A stretch of DNA of 64,000 nt from Numidum massiliense (GCF_001375555.1 NZ_CTDZ01000008.1:8279-72278); one strand, 5' to 3'. Positions 43,879 to 52,784 are shown, counted from the first letter of the stretch. Translations and numbers: made by a program. Notes: generated by a model not told the origin, from the letters alone.

Positions 43879-45271
43879 CGGTTTCGCCTCGCTTCGCTAA
43901 GTAATCGGCATATTGAATGAGTCGTTCGAGGGAGCGTTTGCGAATGTGCGGTTCGTCGAACTTCATCGGTTTGGCGTTCGCTTCAAACAACCAAAAACGG
44001 CGTTCTAGGTCGAGCCCTAAGTCGAGCGACATCTCGCCTAACATTTGCCCACTTTGCTGTTCAATCCGTTCGGCAATTAACACCGATGTCGTAACCGCCT
44101 GCTCGTAGACACTCCGCGCCGCGGTACCGAAGACGCGCGGCAGGACGTGCTTGACTGCGCCGATCCGCCCGCCGCGGGGGACGTGGGTCGTTATGCCGTG
44201 TGCATCGGCGATGCGGATGCCGACACCTGTTACCGTCCATTGGCCGTTACCGTTTTTTTGTACGAGGGCGCGTAAATCGAAGGGGCACCCGTCGTAGCGC
44301 AGGAGGACGATCCCTTGTTGAATCATGTAGCGCTTGCCGCGGGAGAGTGCGTCGATTTGCTTGTATAACGTTTTGAGTGACGTTGTCCGATAGCGCTTTA
44401 ATTGTTTGGCGTTGCCGGTTACAACTGTTAAGCGGTATTGTGTACCTTTTTGTTGCACTTGCATAATGCCGACCCCGGCGTGGCCGTGCGCCGGTTTGAC
44501 GTAAACGAGCGGGTATTGTCGTAACATGTCCGCGAGTGTCTGCTCGCTGCCCCACTCGCGCGTGTGCGGCACATAACGCTGCAAGAAGGCGTCGTCTTCA
44601 CTCCACTGGACGAGGCGTTGTTTATCGAAAAAAGACGGGTTAAACAGCCTTGTTTTGCTTGAGGCCGAAAAAAGTTGCAGCGCCTGTTGCTCCGCTGACC
44701 GTTGTTCAGACAAGCGGTCGGGGATGCGGTTGTACACGACGTGGGGCCAAGGAAATGTGCAGCGAACCCACTGATTGCCGTTTGGGTGATGCGTGTATCC
44801 CTCGATTTGCGCGGTATTTTCGTCGACCCCTTCCGGAGTAAAGACGAAAACGAGTACGCCCATGCGGCGCCCCGTTTGCACAATATCACTGAAATTGGCT
44901 TTGTTGCCGCGAAAGCCCGGTTTGCTGTGATATGTGGACGTTAAAATGCCGATGAGCGGCGAAACGCGCCAGTCGTTAACGCTTACGCGTAGCGGTTGCA
45001 CGGGAAAAATTAGCTCGTCTGGGAATGGTAGCCGCGAGGAGATGGCCAATTGATCTCCTCCGGCGCCAAAGGTGACCGTTACGGGTCGGTTAACCGCTTG
45101 GTTATTTTCGCGACCCGGCTTGCTCAGGTGGTTTTGTTTGCTTCGGTTACTCAGTTTACTGCGTTCGCGTGCACGTTCTTCACTGCGCGTTCTTTGTGTA
45201 CGGTGTGGCACGTATACGTACCACGTCTGTTCTCTTGTCCAGACGAGTCGCTCGAGTTTCTTGTTCGTCAT
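43841..45271 (-). CDS. YheC/YheD-family ATP-grasp protein (copy 1)
   Basis: A 476-residue member of the YheC/YheD ATP-grasp family, whose B. subtilis relatives associate with the spore coat. ATP-grasp features are VYVKPAHGHAGVGI (nucleotide lid), DLRALVQKNGNGQW and LFEANAKPM with the metal-binding Glu and Asn. Residues 20-65 form an Arg/Ser/Lys-rich insertion not seen in the other three copies. The ATG at 45271 follows AAGGGGG by about 12 bp; a longer frame begins at 45328. It is the fourth gene of the four-copy run and overlaps the acetyltransferase gene. Its substrate is unknown. Confidence 0.85.
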   Translation of the reverse strand: MTNKKLERLVWTREQTWYVYVPHRTQRTRSEERARERSKLSNRSKQNHLSKPGRENNQAVNRPVTVTFGAGGDQLAISSRLPFPDELIFPVQPLRVSVNDWRVSPLIGILTSTYHSKPGFRGNKANFSDIVQTGRRMGVLVFVFTPEGVDENTAQIEGYTHHPNGNQWVRCTFPWPHVVYNRIPDRLSEQRSAEQQALQLFSASSKTRLFNPSFFDKQRLVQWSEDDAFLQRYVPHTREWGSEQTLADMLRQYPLVYVKPAHGHAGVGIMQVQQKGTQYRLTVVTGNAKQLKRYRTTSLKTLYKQIDALSRGKRYMIQQGIVLLRYDGCPFDLRALVQKNGNGQWTVTGVGIRIADAHGITTHVPRGGRIGAVKHVLPRVFGTAARSVYEQAVTTSVLIAERIEQQSGQMLGEMSLDLGLDLERRFWLFEANAKPMKFDEPHIRKRSLERLIQYADYLAKRGETVGHPRHSSTNAR

Positions 45272-45374
45272 TGAGATGCACGTCCCCCTTGTTACTAGTA
45301 CAGCACATGCAGCATACTTATTTGCCACTTCCCCCCGTAGCCCGCCAGCCGCATGTCGCTTGTGTGTAAAGGCA

Positions 45375-46763
45375 TTAGATGAATTCAGCTAACTTTAGGC
45401 TATATTCGGTAATAAAGCGCGCCGATTGCCGTCCCGCAGAACGCAGGTCGGGATGGTAAAAGATGTGCCGTCCCGGTTTGGCGTTCACTTCGAAGAGCCA
45501 GACGCGCTGGTGGGTATCGATCCCCATATCCATCCCTAATTCACCTAATAACCCGGGGGTCGTCCCTTCAAGCGCTTGTGCAATGGCGACTGCTGCCTGT
45601 TCCAATTTTTTTTGCAATTGTGGACCGGAAGACCCGTAGTGCATCCGAAACAGTTCGTGCGCGGGAATGACCGATCCACCCGTGCGAACGTGAGTCGTGA
45701 CACTGCCTGTGCCAGCAACTTTTGCCGCCGTTCCTGCTAATTTCCATTCATTGCAGGCATTTTTGTGCATGTGCAGGCGAAAGTCGACGGCGCGGTTTTC
45801 GTGCCGGATGAGGCGAATACCTTGTTGTGCGATATAGCGGTCCATGCGTGTCGCTTGCTGAGAGAAGAAATAGCGCACGAGTTTATCGAGAGATGTAAAC
45901 CGTTTGAGGACGTTACGCTGTAAGGAGTGGTAACGGCAGTAATAGCTGCCTTTCGCTTGCTGTGTAATGCGGATGATCCCAAGCCCCAAGCTACCGCTGC
46001 TCGGCTTTAAGTAGAGCATTTGATGGCGGTTTAACATCTCTTGCAACTCTTTGACGCGCGGCGAATGAATCGTTTCCGGAATGTACTGAGACGCGACCGG
46101 GTGATTGTACAATTGCTCATGAATATGCCACTTGTTGAAGAACCCTTGGTTAAACCAGCGAATGTTATGTCGGTGGTTTAAGAGGCGCTCTTTACAGGCG
46201 ACGACGGACGGTTCCATCTCTTGTTTGCGGTTCGGCACGCGATCGTAGACGACATCGGGGAGCGGTGTGCGTTCCGCCCGCCATACGTATTGTTTATGCG
46301 CCGGGTGATAGTGGATAAACCATCCAGTAACTGTTTCGTTCTGCCAATCGACCATGGCCGGTGTAAAGACGAAAAAAATCGGTCCGTCTGCTAGTCCTGC
46401 GACGAGAAATTGTTTGAAGAGGGATGTCCGCGCTCCGAACGGTTTTAGTGGTGAACCGGTGAACCCAGTCGTCAAAATGCCGATGACCGGCCCTAGGCGG
46501 AGCGTCCGATTGTGAAATATGACGCGCGCGGCGGAGATCGGCGGTAAGGAGAGTTCCGCGGCGACAGAGGCGGGTAAATAGATCACCTCTTCTTTTTTAC
46601 CTTTAATAGAGGCGATGCGGGTGATCAGCTCTTTATTGCCGCAGCAAAGACGTACAGAAGAACCTGCCGTGCAACCGAGCTTGCGCATGATCGCGGGTGT
46701 CATAACGACAGCCTTCGTCGGTGCCGAGCGCAGGCGATGAAGGCGACATACGTACGAGTTCAT
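45375..46763 (-). CDS. YheC/YheD-family ATP-grasp protein (copy 2)
   Basis: A 462-residue paralogue. The N-terminal domain (about residues 1-110) ends in RLGPVIGILTTGFTG, the conserved GILT block of the family. The ATP-grasp fold follows with YLKPSSGSLGLGI, VDFRLHMHKN, LLGELGMDMGID and LFEVNAKPG. AGGAGG 6 bp before the ATG at 46763 fixes the start; the much longer frame to 47087 overlaps the neighbouring gene out of frame and is spurious. The gap to copy 3 is 10 bp. The protein probably forms an amide- or ester-type bond using ATP, by family chemistry. Confidence 0.88.
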   Translation of the reverse strand: MNSYVCRLHRLRSAPTKAVVMTPAIMRKLGCTAGSSVRLCCGNKELITRIASIKGKKEEVIYLPASVAAELSLPPISAARVIFHNRTLRLGPVIGILTTGFTGSPLKPFGARTSLFKQFLVAGLADGPIFFVFTPAMVDWQNETVTGWFIHYHPAHKQYVWRAERTPLPDVVYDRVPNRKQEMEPSVVACKERLLNHRHNIRWFNQGFFNKWHIHEQLYNHPVASQYIPETIHSPRVKELQEMLNRHQMLYLKPSSGSLGLGIIRITQQAKGSYYCRYHSLQRNVLKRFTSLDKLVRYFFSQQATRMDRYIAQQGIRLIRHENRAVDFRLHMHKNACNEWKLAGTAAKVAGTGSVTTHVRTGGSVIPAHELFRMHYGSSGPQLQKKLEQAAVAIAQALEGTTPGLLGELGMDMGIDTHQRVWLFEVNAKPGRHIFYHPDLRSAGRQSARFITEYSLKLAEFI

Positions 46764-46773
46764 GATGATCCTC

Positions 46774-47913
46774 CTACTTACTTTGCAGTAATGAATGGGC
46801 GTAAAGCATCGGGCGTTTAACTGCAGTGTAGTATATGTCTTTCGTGCCTGCTTGTTGAAACGAGTGGCGACCCGGTTTTGAATTAACTTCGAGTAGCCAA
46901 ACGCGCCCCTGACGATCGATGCCGATGTCGATCCCCAATTCACAAAGACGGCCGTGCTCGCGTTCGATGAGCGGTGGCACCTCTTTACAAATCGTGTGCA
47001 CGTGTCGTTCGATTTGCCGCATCGTCTCCGCGTCGAACGACAGCTTATGCAAGAACGGGGCGAACGGCTCGGCTTTTCCACCCCCATGCAAATTCGATGT
47101 CAAGGAACGTCGATTTCCCGTACGCACCGCCATCCCGGTTAGTTGCCACGTCCGTCGTTCGTCTTTTTGCATTAACGCGCGAACGTCGAACGGGGTGTTG
47201 TCCGGCGTATGCAAGTGGAGGTACGGTTGTAAAATGTATCGGCTCTTTCCGATAAATTGGTGTAACCAGGCGAAGGTTGTCGTTTCTGTGGCGAATGTGT
47301 GTGCGAGTGGTTCGTTCTTTTTGCTCCGGCCGAGGACGGCATACGTATTTCCTTGTTTGTGGTGAAAAATAGCGACAATGCCGTTCCCTTGACTACCTCC
47401 ACTTGGCTTAGCGACAAAGGCGCCGTATTGGTGTAAATATTTTTCGGCGTCTGTCGGTTTCGTGTAACGTTCGGTCGACGGCATGTAGGCCGTAAGATTA
47501 GGCGCGCGGGAGACGATTTGCGCCAGCTGCCACTTTCCTTTCAGCGACAGTCCCAGTAGCTCCGTAAACGGGTCGCGCTCAATTAATTGCACATACGGCT
47601 TGTAACTTAAGTAATGCGCACTCGTGACGTAAAAACAGCGGTCGTAAATGACCCCTGGTATGTCTGTCTCAACTTTCACCCACTTGTTAGTCGCGTGATG
47701 GTGACGGTAACCGCGTACGCGGCGGGTGCGCCAATCGATGTGTTTCGGGCTAAAGACGACGACCGCGATTCCGAGTCGCCTGCCGATCCGCGAGAGCTGT
47801 TCGTAATAGACGCGCTCGGAAAAAGGCGGGTACTTGTTCGTCGAACAGACGATAATACCGAGTGCGTTCGCGCGACGCTGCCTGTTTGGTAGTGGCTTGG
47901 TGAGGCGTCTCAT
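46774..47913 (-). CDS. YheC/YheD-family ATP-grasp protein (copy 3)
   Basis: A 379-residue, shorter paralogue lacking most of the N-terminal domain: it begins almost at the LGIIVCSTNKYPPFSERV block. ATP-grasp motifs are FVAKPSGGSQGNGI, DVRALMQKD, LCELGIDIGID and LLEVNSKPG. AAGGTGATC precedes the ATG. The start overlaps the stop of copy 4 by 4 bp (ATGA). Length and start position resemble B. subtilis YheC-type proteins. All catalytic motifs appear intact. Confidence 0.88.
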   Translation of the reverse strand: MRRLTKPLPNRQRRANALGIIVCSTNKYPPFSERVYYEQLSRIGRRLGIAVVVFSPKHIDWRTRRVRGYRHHHATNKWVKVETDIPGVIYDRCFYVTSAHYLSYKPYVQLIERDPFTELLGLSLKGKWQLAQIVSRAPNLTAYMPSTERYTKPTDAEKYLHQYGAFVAKPSGGSQGNGIVAIFHHKQGNTYAVLGRSKKNEPLAHTFATETTTFAWLHQFIGKSRYILQPYLHLHTPDNTPFDVRALMQKDERRTWQLTGMAVRTGNRRSLTSNLHGGGKAEPFAPFLHKLSFDAETMRQIERHVHTICKEVPPLIEREHGRLCELGIDIGIDRQGRVWLLEVNSKPGRHSFQQAGTKDIYYTAVKRPMLYAHSLLQSK

Positions 47914-49340
47914 CGGATCACCTTCGTTTTGGTGCGAATCGACCTCGAACGGCTTTTTAGTGGGAATTTAGTGACGTATAAGGTGTAATCCATCGTTTTG
48001 TGGACAGAAGGACGGATGAGCAGCTCTGCATTCGCAATCGCATCGTCTGTTTTCGACGGCTTAGAGTTAATTTCTAGCAGCCAAACTTTACCCTTTTTAT
48101 CGACTGCTAAATCAATGCCGAGTTCGGCGAAGTGGCCGTTAATTTGCTGCTCAAAGACGTGCGCGACTTGTAGGGCGCAGCCGCGCAAGCTAGGGAGTGT
48201 CGGTTTCGGCAAATTCGGATCGACTTGCTGTAAAATGTGCGACACCGGCGCAATGGTGCCACCGCGGGCCAAGTTAGAGACGATACTCGTATCGGCGGCG
48301 ATGCGACCGACGATCGACGTAATCGTCCATTGGCCACGGCCATTTTTTTGCACGAGGGCGCGAAAATCGATGTTGCGATTGAGCGAGGTGATTAGTTGCA
48401 ACCCTTGCTGCATTAAATATTTTCCTTGCCGGCTACGACGCGCCATGTGTTGGGCGACTTCCTTAAGAGATAAATCTTTTTTGGTTATCGTGCTGTTTAA
48501 AGTGGTATACTGCATGTGATAACGGCCGCCCTTGGACGTCAAGCGCATGACGCCTTGCCCCAAACTGCCATTGACCGGCTTGACATACACCGTTTCGTAT
48601 TGCTTAAGCATATCTCGCAATTGCATAATTTTATCGTAGGGCCTGGTTACTGGGAGGATGGGACGCATTTTTGCATCGTGCCACAAGGCGCTATGGACTT
48701 GCCATTTATCTAAGAACTGTTCATTGAACAGTTGGACGGGGTAGCGGCGCTTGAGCCATTGGATTTTTTGCTGTAAGTGTTCGCCTGCTTCGATGCGGCG
48801 GGAAGTAATCCGGTTGTATACGACTTCGGGCAAGGGACACTTATGTTGCTCCCAGCAGCCGTTAACATTGACCCAACCGTTTATTTGTTTCCCTTGTACG
48901 TCAAGGTCTTCTGCGGTAAATACGTACAGGCGGATGCCGCGCAATAGGGCGGCTTGTTGACATTCGTTGTAAAAGCGGGTCATACTGCCGAAACGCTGGT
49001 CGTGCGCCGCTTGGCTGTTAATGCCGTTCGTAAGCACCCCTAAGAGCGGACCGAGTTGTAAGCGGTGGTGTTGCGGAAAATAGCGAATATTAACAGCTCC
49101 GTCCCCGTATAGGCCGAGTAAGCGTGCGAGGGAAGCGCGCATCCGCAGCATACGGCTTTTATTTGCCCGTTGACTAGGGGCGACGCGCACGATATTAGAA
49201 GCAGATCCGCACGATACGACGAGCGGTTCCCTTGACGATAGGCGCCACTTTTTCGTTAATAGTTGGGGGAGAACGAAGTCGACGTCTGTAGGAAAAGTGG
49301 TGTCGGGGCTGATGAACAGCTGCAATTTAACCTGATTCAT
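47910..49340 (-). CDS. YheC/YheD-family ATP-grasp protein (copy 4, first in operon)
   Basis: A 476-residue paralogue and first gene of the minus-strand cluster. A 110-residue N-terminal beta-rich domain precedes LGPLLGVLTNGINSQ. ATP-grasp motifs are VYVKPVNGSLGQGV, DFRALVQKNGRGQW, FAELGIDLAVD and LLEINSKPS. The C terminus is strongly basic. GGAGGGG lies before the ATG. Upstream, at about 49376, CATATTATG resembles a mother-cell sigma factor -10 element; I could not find a matching -35. The divergent neighbours are yheB and yheA, as in the Bacillus yhe region. Confidence 0.88.
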   Translation of the reverse strand: MNQVKLQLFISPDTTFPTDVDFVLPQLLTKKWRLSSREPLVVSCGSASNIVRVAPSQRANKSRMLRMRASLARLLGLYGDGAVNIRYFPQHHRLQLGPLLGVLTNGINSQAAHDQRFGSMTRFYNECQQAALLRGIRLYVFTAEDLDVQGKQINGWVNVNGCWEQHKCPLPEVVYNRITSRRIEAGEHLQQKIQWLKRRYPVQLFNEQFLDKWQVHSALWHDAKMRPILPVTRPYDKIMQLRDMLKQYETVYVKPVNGSLGQGVMRLTSKGGRYHMQYTTLNSTITKKDLSLKEVAQHMARRSRQGKYLMQQGLQLITSLNRNIDFRALVQKNGRGQWTITSIVGRIAADTSIVSNLARGGTIAPVSHILQQVDPNLPKPTLPSLRGCALQVAHVFEQQINGHFAELGIDLAVDKKGKVWLLEINSKPSKTDDAIANAELLIRPSVHKTMDYTLYVTKFPLKSRSRSIRTKTKVIR

Positions 49341-49442
49341 GAAGATCCCCTCCGCATAAACTACTTCATAATATGTAGGCGAGTAAACGACAGTGAAAAA
49401 AAGAGGCTGAATTGGGGATAGACTTGGGGGGTACTAGCACAA

Positions 49443-50447
49443 ATGTTGCTTTTTTTGATGATGAGTACGGTTGTCGGCGGAATCATTGGGGGTGGGACGA
49501 ACCGCTTAGCGATCGCCATGTTATTTCGCCCTTATCACGCCGTACAGATCGGTTCGTGGCAGCTCCCGCTCACCCCGGGTCTCATCCCGAAACGGCGGCA
49601 AGAGTTAGCGTATCAATTAGGGCGAACGGTGCGGGAATACCTCATTAACGGTGAGGCGATTCGCCGCGTGACGGGAAGTGCAAACGCAAAGGAGCAGTTG
49701 ACGAAGTGGCTCGCGCGGGAGTGGGAGGCTTGCAAGGCGCAGCACCGGGTGAAACAGTGGGTGCTCTCGCTACTAGAGCAGGAAGAAGCGTCGTTAGACT
49801 TAGAGCAGGAAATGTGCCTTGGCGATCTCGTCACGAGTGAATGGCGCTTAGAAATTGAACAGTTGGGCACGGAATGGGCTCTGCAGCTCAACCGGGCGCT
49901 CATTCGCTTTTTGACGAGTGAGGAAGGCTCGTTGGCGCTCCGGGGCATATACAGCGAATGGACGCGTTCGCGCGGCTGGGTCGGGAAAGTAACGAGTACG
50001 CTGTTCGACGAACGGCGCGCCGCCGAAAAAGGGCAAGAGTGGCTCGTACAGGCACTCGCTTCACCGCAGGGGCTTACGCTGACGCGCGCGTTACTCGCCC
50101 ACGGAACAGAGGCGCTCTACGAATTGAAGGTGCGCGATGTCGTCGCTTGGTGGACGCGCCACACCGCCGCTCCCTCGGCTGTGCGTACGGAGACGATCCA
50201 CCGGTTGTTGGAGAGGACGGTGCCTTACATCTTGCAAACGATCGGCGCGCGGGCTGAGGAGTTACTCGAGTTGTTGCAGCTCGATCGGTTAGTGCGCGAG
50301 CAAGTGGAGACGTTTAGTCTGCCAATGTTGGAAGAAATGATTGTGCAAGTGGCGCGGCGCGAACTGCGAATGATTACGTGGATCGGCGTGCTCATCGGTT
50401 CCTTCATCGGTCTGTTGCAAGGGGTGTTCGTCTCGTTATTCGGGTGA
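49443..50447 (+). CDS. yheB: DUF445 membrane protein YheB
   Basis: A 334-residue DUF445 protein with an N-terminal membrane segment containing TVVGGIIGGGTNRLAI (residues about 9-24), the family signature, a conserved LPLTPGLIPKRR loop and a C-terminal helix WIGVLIGSFIGLLQGVFVSLF. The middle is soluble and helical. B. subtilis YheB is a sporulation-associated membrane protein; its molecular role is not known. The ATG follows a GGGGGG stretch. It is divergent from the YheC/D cluster and precedes yheA, conserving the yheA-yheB-yheC/D neighbourhood. Confidence 0.9.
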   Translation: MLLFLMMSTVVGGIIGGGTNRLAIAMLFRPYHAVQIGSWQLPLTPGLIPKRRQELAYQLGRTVREYLINGEAIRRVTGSANAKEQLTKWLAREWEACKAQHRVKQWVLSLLEQEEASLDLEQEMCLGDLVTSEWRLEIEQLGTEWALQLNRALIRFLTSEEGSLALRGIYSEWTRSRGWVGKVTSTLFDERRAAEKGQEWLVQALASPQGLTLTRALLAHGTEALYELKVRDVVAWWTRHTAAPSAVRTETIHRLLERTVPYILQTIGARAEELLELLQLDRLVREQVETFSLPMLEEMIVQVARRELRMITWIGVLIGSFIGLLQGVFVSLFG

Positions 50448-50604
50448 GCGCGCGTTGCATGTAGCGTGAAGTGTGGAGTGTGTAGTGTGTAGTGTGAAGT
50501 GTGCATGGGCCGTTAGCGCTATAGTAGTAATAGTCGTAGTAGCCGTGGGCGACAGTAGCCTCTAGGCACCAGAACCCTTATACTAGAGGGGAAGGAGTGA
50601 TGGT

Positions 50605-50967
50605 ATGGGAAACGTGTACGATAAGGCACACGCGCTCGCGCGAGAACTGCGCCAGGCGCCGGAGGTTGTCCAATTGCGGGAGATTAGTCAGCAGATCGAA
50701 ACTAATCCGGAGCAAAAAAAGTTGTTACTGGCGTTTCAGCAACAACAGTTTGCCCTACAGGCGAAACAGATGCAAGGAGAGAGCCCGAGCGAAGAAGACG
50801 TAAACAAACTGAACGAACAGGTAGCAAAATTGCAGCAAGAGCCGTTGTTAGTGCAGTACTTAGAGCTGATGCAGCGCCTTAGCGTCATAACGGCCGACAT
50901 TCAGCAAATTATGAGCGAGCCACTGCAAGACATTTTTCACTTCGCGGAAGGAGACATGCCGGAATGA
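50605..50967 (+). CDS. yheA: YlbF/YmcA-family protein YheA (UPF0342)
   Basis: A 120-residue helical protein of the UPF0342/YheA family, related to YlbF and YmcA, which form the Y-complex that steers RNase Y in B. subtilis; YheA itself is uncharacterised. Residues 1-55 and 70-110 are long amphipathic helices rich in Gln and Glu ([16 protein letters not shown]). GAAGGAG 7 bp upstream supports the ATG. Its stop overlaps the next gene by 4 bp. Confidence 0.88.
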   Translation: MGNVYDKAHALARELRQAPEVVQLREISQQIETNPEQKKLLLAFQQQQFALQAKQMQGESPSEEDVNKLNEQVAKLQQEPLLVQYLELMQRLSVITADIQQIMSEPLQDIFHFAEGDMPE

Positions 50968-51653
50968 ACATGACTTGGCACGGGCAAAGTTGTTTTGAAA
51001 TTGAGCACGAAGGGACGCGGCTCATTATCGACCCGTTCTTAACCGGCAATCCGCTGGCCAAAAAAGCGGCGAAAGACGTCAAGGTCGATTATATTTTACT
51101 GACGCACGGCCACAACGATCACGTCGGCGACACGGTAGCGATTGCGAAACAGAACGACGCGACGGTGATCGCCACGTTCGAACTGGCGACGTACATGGAA
51201 TGGCAAGGTGTGAAAGCACACGGCATGCAACACGGTGGCAGCTACCGATTTGATTTTGGCCGCGTCAAGATGACGCTAGCGTTTCACGGTTCCGCTTACC
51301 AGCCGGACGGTGAAGAGACATTCATTTATACTGGACAGCCAGCGGGATTGTTGTTGTTCCTCGGCGACAAAACAATTTACCATGCGGGTGACACCGCACT
51401 GTTCGGCGATATGAAATTACTCGGCGAATTTGAAAACGTCGATTTGGCGATGCTGCCGATCGGCGACAACTTTACGATGGGGCCAGACGACGCCGTCATT
51501 GCGGCCGAATGGGTCGGGGCTAAAGCTGTCGTTCCGATGCACTACAACACGTTTCCGGTGATCGAACAAGACCCGCACGCCTTCGTGTGCAAGCTAGAGG
51601 CGAAAGGGATTAAAGGCTTTGTTCCGGAAAGCGGCGTCGCTTTTCGCTTTTAA
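50964..51653 (+). CDS. metallo-beta-lactamase-fold hydrolase (UPF0173, YtkL-like)
   Basis: A 229-residue cytoplasmic metal-dependent hydrolase. The metal-binding motif is [10 protein letters not shown] near residues 48-57, with further His/Asp ligands in [10 protein letters not shown] and the C-terminal PMHYNTFP. The N terminus [13 protein letters not shown] is diagnostic of the UPF0173 group. The natural substrate is unknown. It starts with an ATG overlapping the yheA stop codon, so the two are translationally coupled. Confidence 0.92.
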   Translation: MNMTWHGQSCFEIEHEGTRLIIDPFLTGNPLAKKAAKDVKVDYILLTHGHNDHVGDTVAIAKQNDATVIATFELATYMEWQGVKAHGMQHGGSYRFDFGRVKMTLAFHGSAYQPDGEETFIYTGQPAGLLLFLGDKTIYHAGDTALFGDMKLLGEFENVDLAMLPIGDNFTMGPDDAVIAAEWVGAKAVVPMHYNTFPVIEQDPHAFVCKLEAKGIKGFVPESGVAFRF

Positions 51654-51687
51654 CTCGTGTGTATAGAGGTGGCGTACATTAACAACT

Positions 51688-51736
51688 TGTAAAGTCTCTG
51701 TAATCTTACTGTAACATTCCCCTGTTATGCTATAAG
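51688..51736 (+). promoter_or_regulatory. three 11-bp-spaced TGTAAN boxes with an extended -10: PhoP/WalR-type promoter
   Basis: TGTAAA (51688), TGTAAT (51699) and TGTAAC (51710) are direct repeats with exactly 5 bp between, the geometry of WalR and (read on the other strand as TTACA) PhoP boxes. Downstream at 51728-51736 lies TGCTATAAG, an extended -10. The repeats cover the expected -35, which is poor on its own, as in response-regulator-activated promoters. Confidence 0.65.
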
Positions 51737-51741
51737 CACGA

Positions 51742-51791
51742 TGAAAAACCCCCTTAATCAGCGATGTGGTCACGGAAACCACATCTTTTTT
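51742..51791 (+). ncRNA. candidate ~50-nt small RNA ending in an intrinsic terminator
   Basis: From the predicted start just after the extended -10, the transcript would contain a single-stranded AAAACCCCCUUAA region and then GATGTGGT (51763-51770) pairing with ACCACATC (51778-51785), followed by TTTTTT. No coding frame with a ribosome binding site lies in it. The C-rich stretch is complementary to strong Shine-Dalgarno sequences. Existence and targets are inference. Confidence 0.45.
51763..51791 (+). terminator. intrinsic terminator
   Basis: An 8-bp perfect stem with a seven-base loop and a six-T run. It could end either the yheB-yheA-MBL transcript or the predicted small RNA. Confidence 0.85.
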
Positions 51792-52003
51792 CTTTTTCAG
51801 GACCTTTTTTAACCTCGAAGCCCAGCTCCAAAACTCCATAACTCCAAAACTGAAAAATTTTATAAGTTCCGAAGTTACCAAGTTCTAAAGCCCTTAGCTT
51901 CGAGGCGCGGTGGCATGCTGCATCACCGACAAGCTGCGTACATAGACGCGGCTCTATTGCACGTTCGATGGCAGGTTAACGATTGTGTACGAGAGCTAGA
52001 ACG

Positions 52004-52489
52004 TTAGTTTAAAGTGAGCGACAGCAATTCGTCGCCAACCTCTACGCGACCGCCTATCGCGACAACTTCGATCTCCGCGACTGCGTCCATATTCGTGACG
52101 ACGAGTGGCGTAATAATCGACGGGACACGCGGTTTAATTTGCTCCCAGTCGACCGTCATTAACTGCTCCCCAGCCTTTACCGTGTCACCCGCCGCTACTG
52201 CACACTGAAAGCCCGTGCCTTCCAAGTTGACCGTATCGATGCCGAGGTGGAGTAACAGATCAATCCCTTTCGCTTGTAAGCCGATGGCGTGCAACGTTGG
52301 AGCTACTTGGACAATTTTCCCGGCTGCCGGTGCACAAACGGACGCCGACTGTGGGGCGAGTGCAATGCCGTCTCCTAACATTTTTGATGAAAAAACGTCG
52401 TCCGGCACGTCGGTTAACGGAACGATTTCTCCAGAAAACGGTGCGAGTAACGTCAGTTTCTTCTTGTTGAAATTGAATAGTTTGAGCAT
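52004..52489 (-). CDS. PTS glucose-family EIIA component
   Basis: A 161-residue soluble IIA(Glc)-type phosphocarrier. The active-site histidines are H67 (LHAIGL) and H81 in the LLHLGIDTV block, the latter being the phosphorylated one in the family. It passes phosphate from HPr to an EIIB domain. The divergent murP encodes EIIB-EIIC but no IIA, so this protein is its likely partner, as MurP relies on a separate IIA(Glc) in other bacteria. GGAAGG precedes the ATG. Its leader carries a RAT/terminator switch. Confidence 0.9.
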   Translation of the reverse strand: MLKLFNFNKKKLTLLAPFSGEIVPLTDVPDDVFSSKMLGDGIALAPQSASVCAPAAGKIVQVAPTLHAIGLQAKGIDLLLHLGIDTVNLEGTGFQCAVAAGDTVKAGEQLMTVDWEQIKPRVPSIITPLVVTNMDAVAEIEVVAIGGRVEVGDELLSLTLN

Positions 52490-52530
52490 GTGAACCTTCC
52501 TTTGCGTTCATTTTTAATGGGAATATAAAA

Positions 52531-52571
52531 CATAAAAACCGAGAAAAAATAACGTGATTTTTTCTCGGTTT
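52531..52571 (-). terminator. leader terminator of the EIIA gene (antitermination target)
   Basis: On the minus strand AAACCGAGAAAAAAT pairs with ATTTTTTCTCGGTTT (15 bp, 52536-52571) followed by a T-rich tail. Its upstream arm is shared with the RAT sequence, so the two structures exclude each other. Confidence 0.88.
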
Positions 52572-52597
52572 ATGCCTGATCGAATCAGTGACACACC
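52567..52597 (-). promoter_or_regulatory. RAT (ribonucleic antiterminator) site before the EIIA gene
   Basis: The minus-strand RNA reads GGTGTGTCACTGATTCGATC, then AGGCATAAACC. It matches the SacY/LicT/GlcT-type RAT pattern (GGNNTGTTACTG, loop, CAGGCANNACC) closely. Confidence 0.85.
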
Positions 52598-52632
52598 TCA
52601 AAGTGACAAGGTATCCACTTTTGATTAACCTA

Positions 52633-52661
52633 AGAGTAATACAGCTGGGGACATTTGTCAA
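52633..52661 (-). promoter_or_regulatory. sigma-A promoter of the EIIA gene
   Basis: On the minus strand TTGACA (52661-52656), a 17-bp spacer and TACTCT (52638-52633). It lies just upstream of the RAT site. Confidence 0.75.
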
Positions 52662-52685
52662 TAATCGTACGAATGTGCGATAGGC

Positions 52686-52715
52686 TTGACGGTTACGCGC
52701 GCCATTTAGTAGACT
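52686..52715 (+). promoter_or_regulatory. probable promoter of the murP operon
   Basis: TTGACG (52686-52691), an 18-bp spacer and TAGACT (52710-52715), about 40 bp before the plus-strand RAT site. Confidence 0.6.
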
Positions 52716-52755
52716 ACAGGTAGTGGTTGAATTAAAAATGCATACATGACTTATT

Positions 52756-52784
52756 CGTGTGTTACTGTTCGGCAGGCATCAACG
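52756..52784 (+). promoter_or_regulatory. RAT site before murP
   Basis: CGTGTGTTACTGTTCGGCAG followed by GCATCAACG has the RAT signature TGTTACTG...CAGGCA. It overlaps the first arm of the terminator at 52775-52829. Confidence 0.8.

Noticed and set aside
43418-43900. 160-residue plus-strand frame
   Set aside because: It is antisense to the GNAT and ATP-grasp genes, with no ribosome binding site.
46764-47087. N-terminal extension of YheC/D copy 2
   Set aside because: It would overlap copy 3 out of frame and reads as Arg/Ser/Cys-rich shadow sequence; AGGAGG points to the ATG at 46763.
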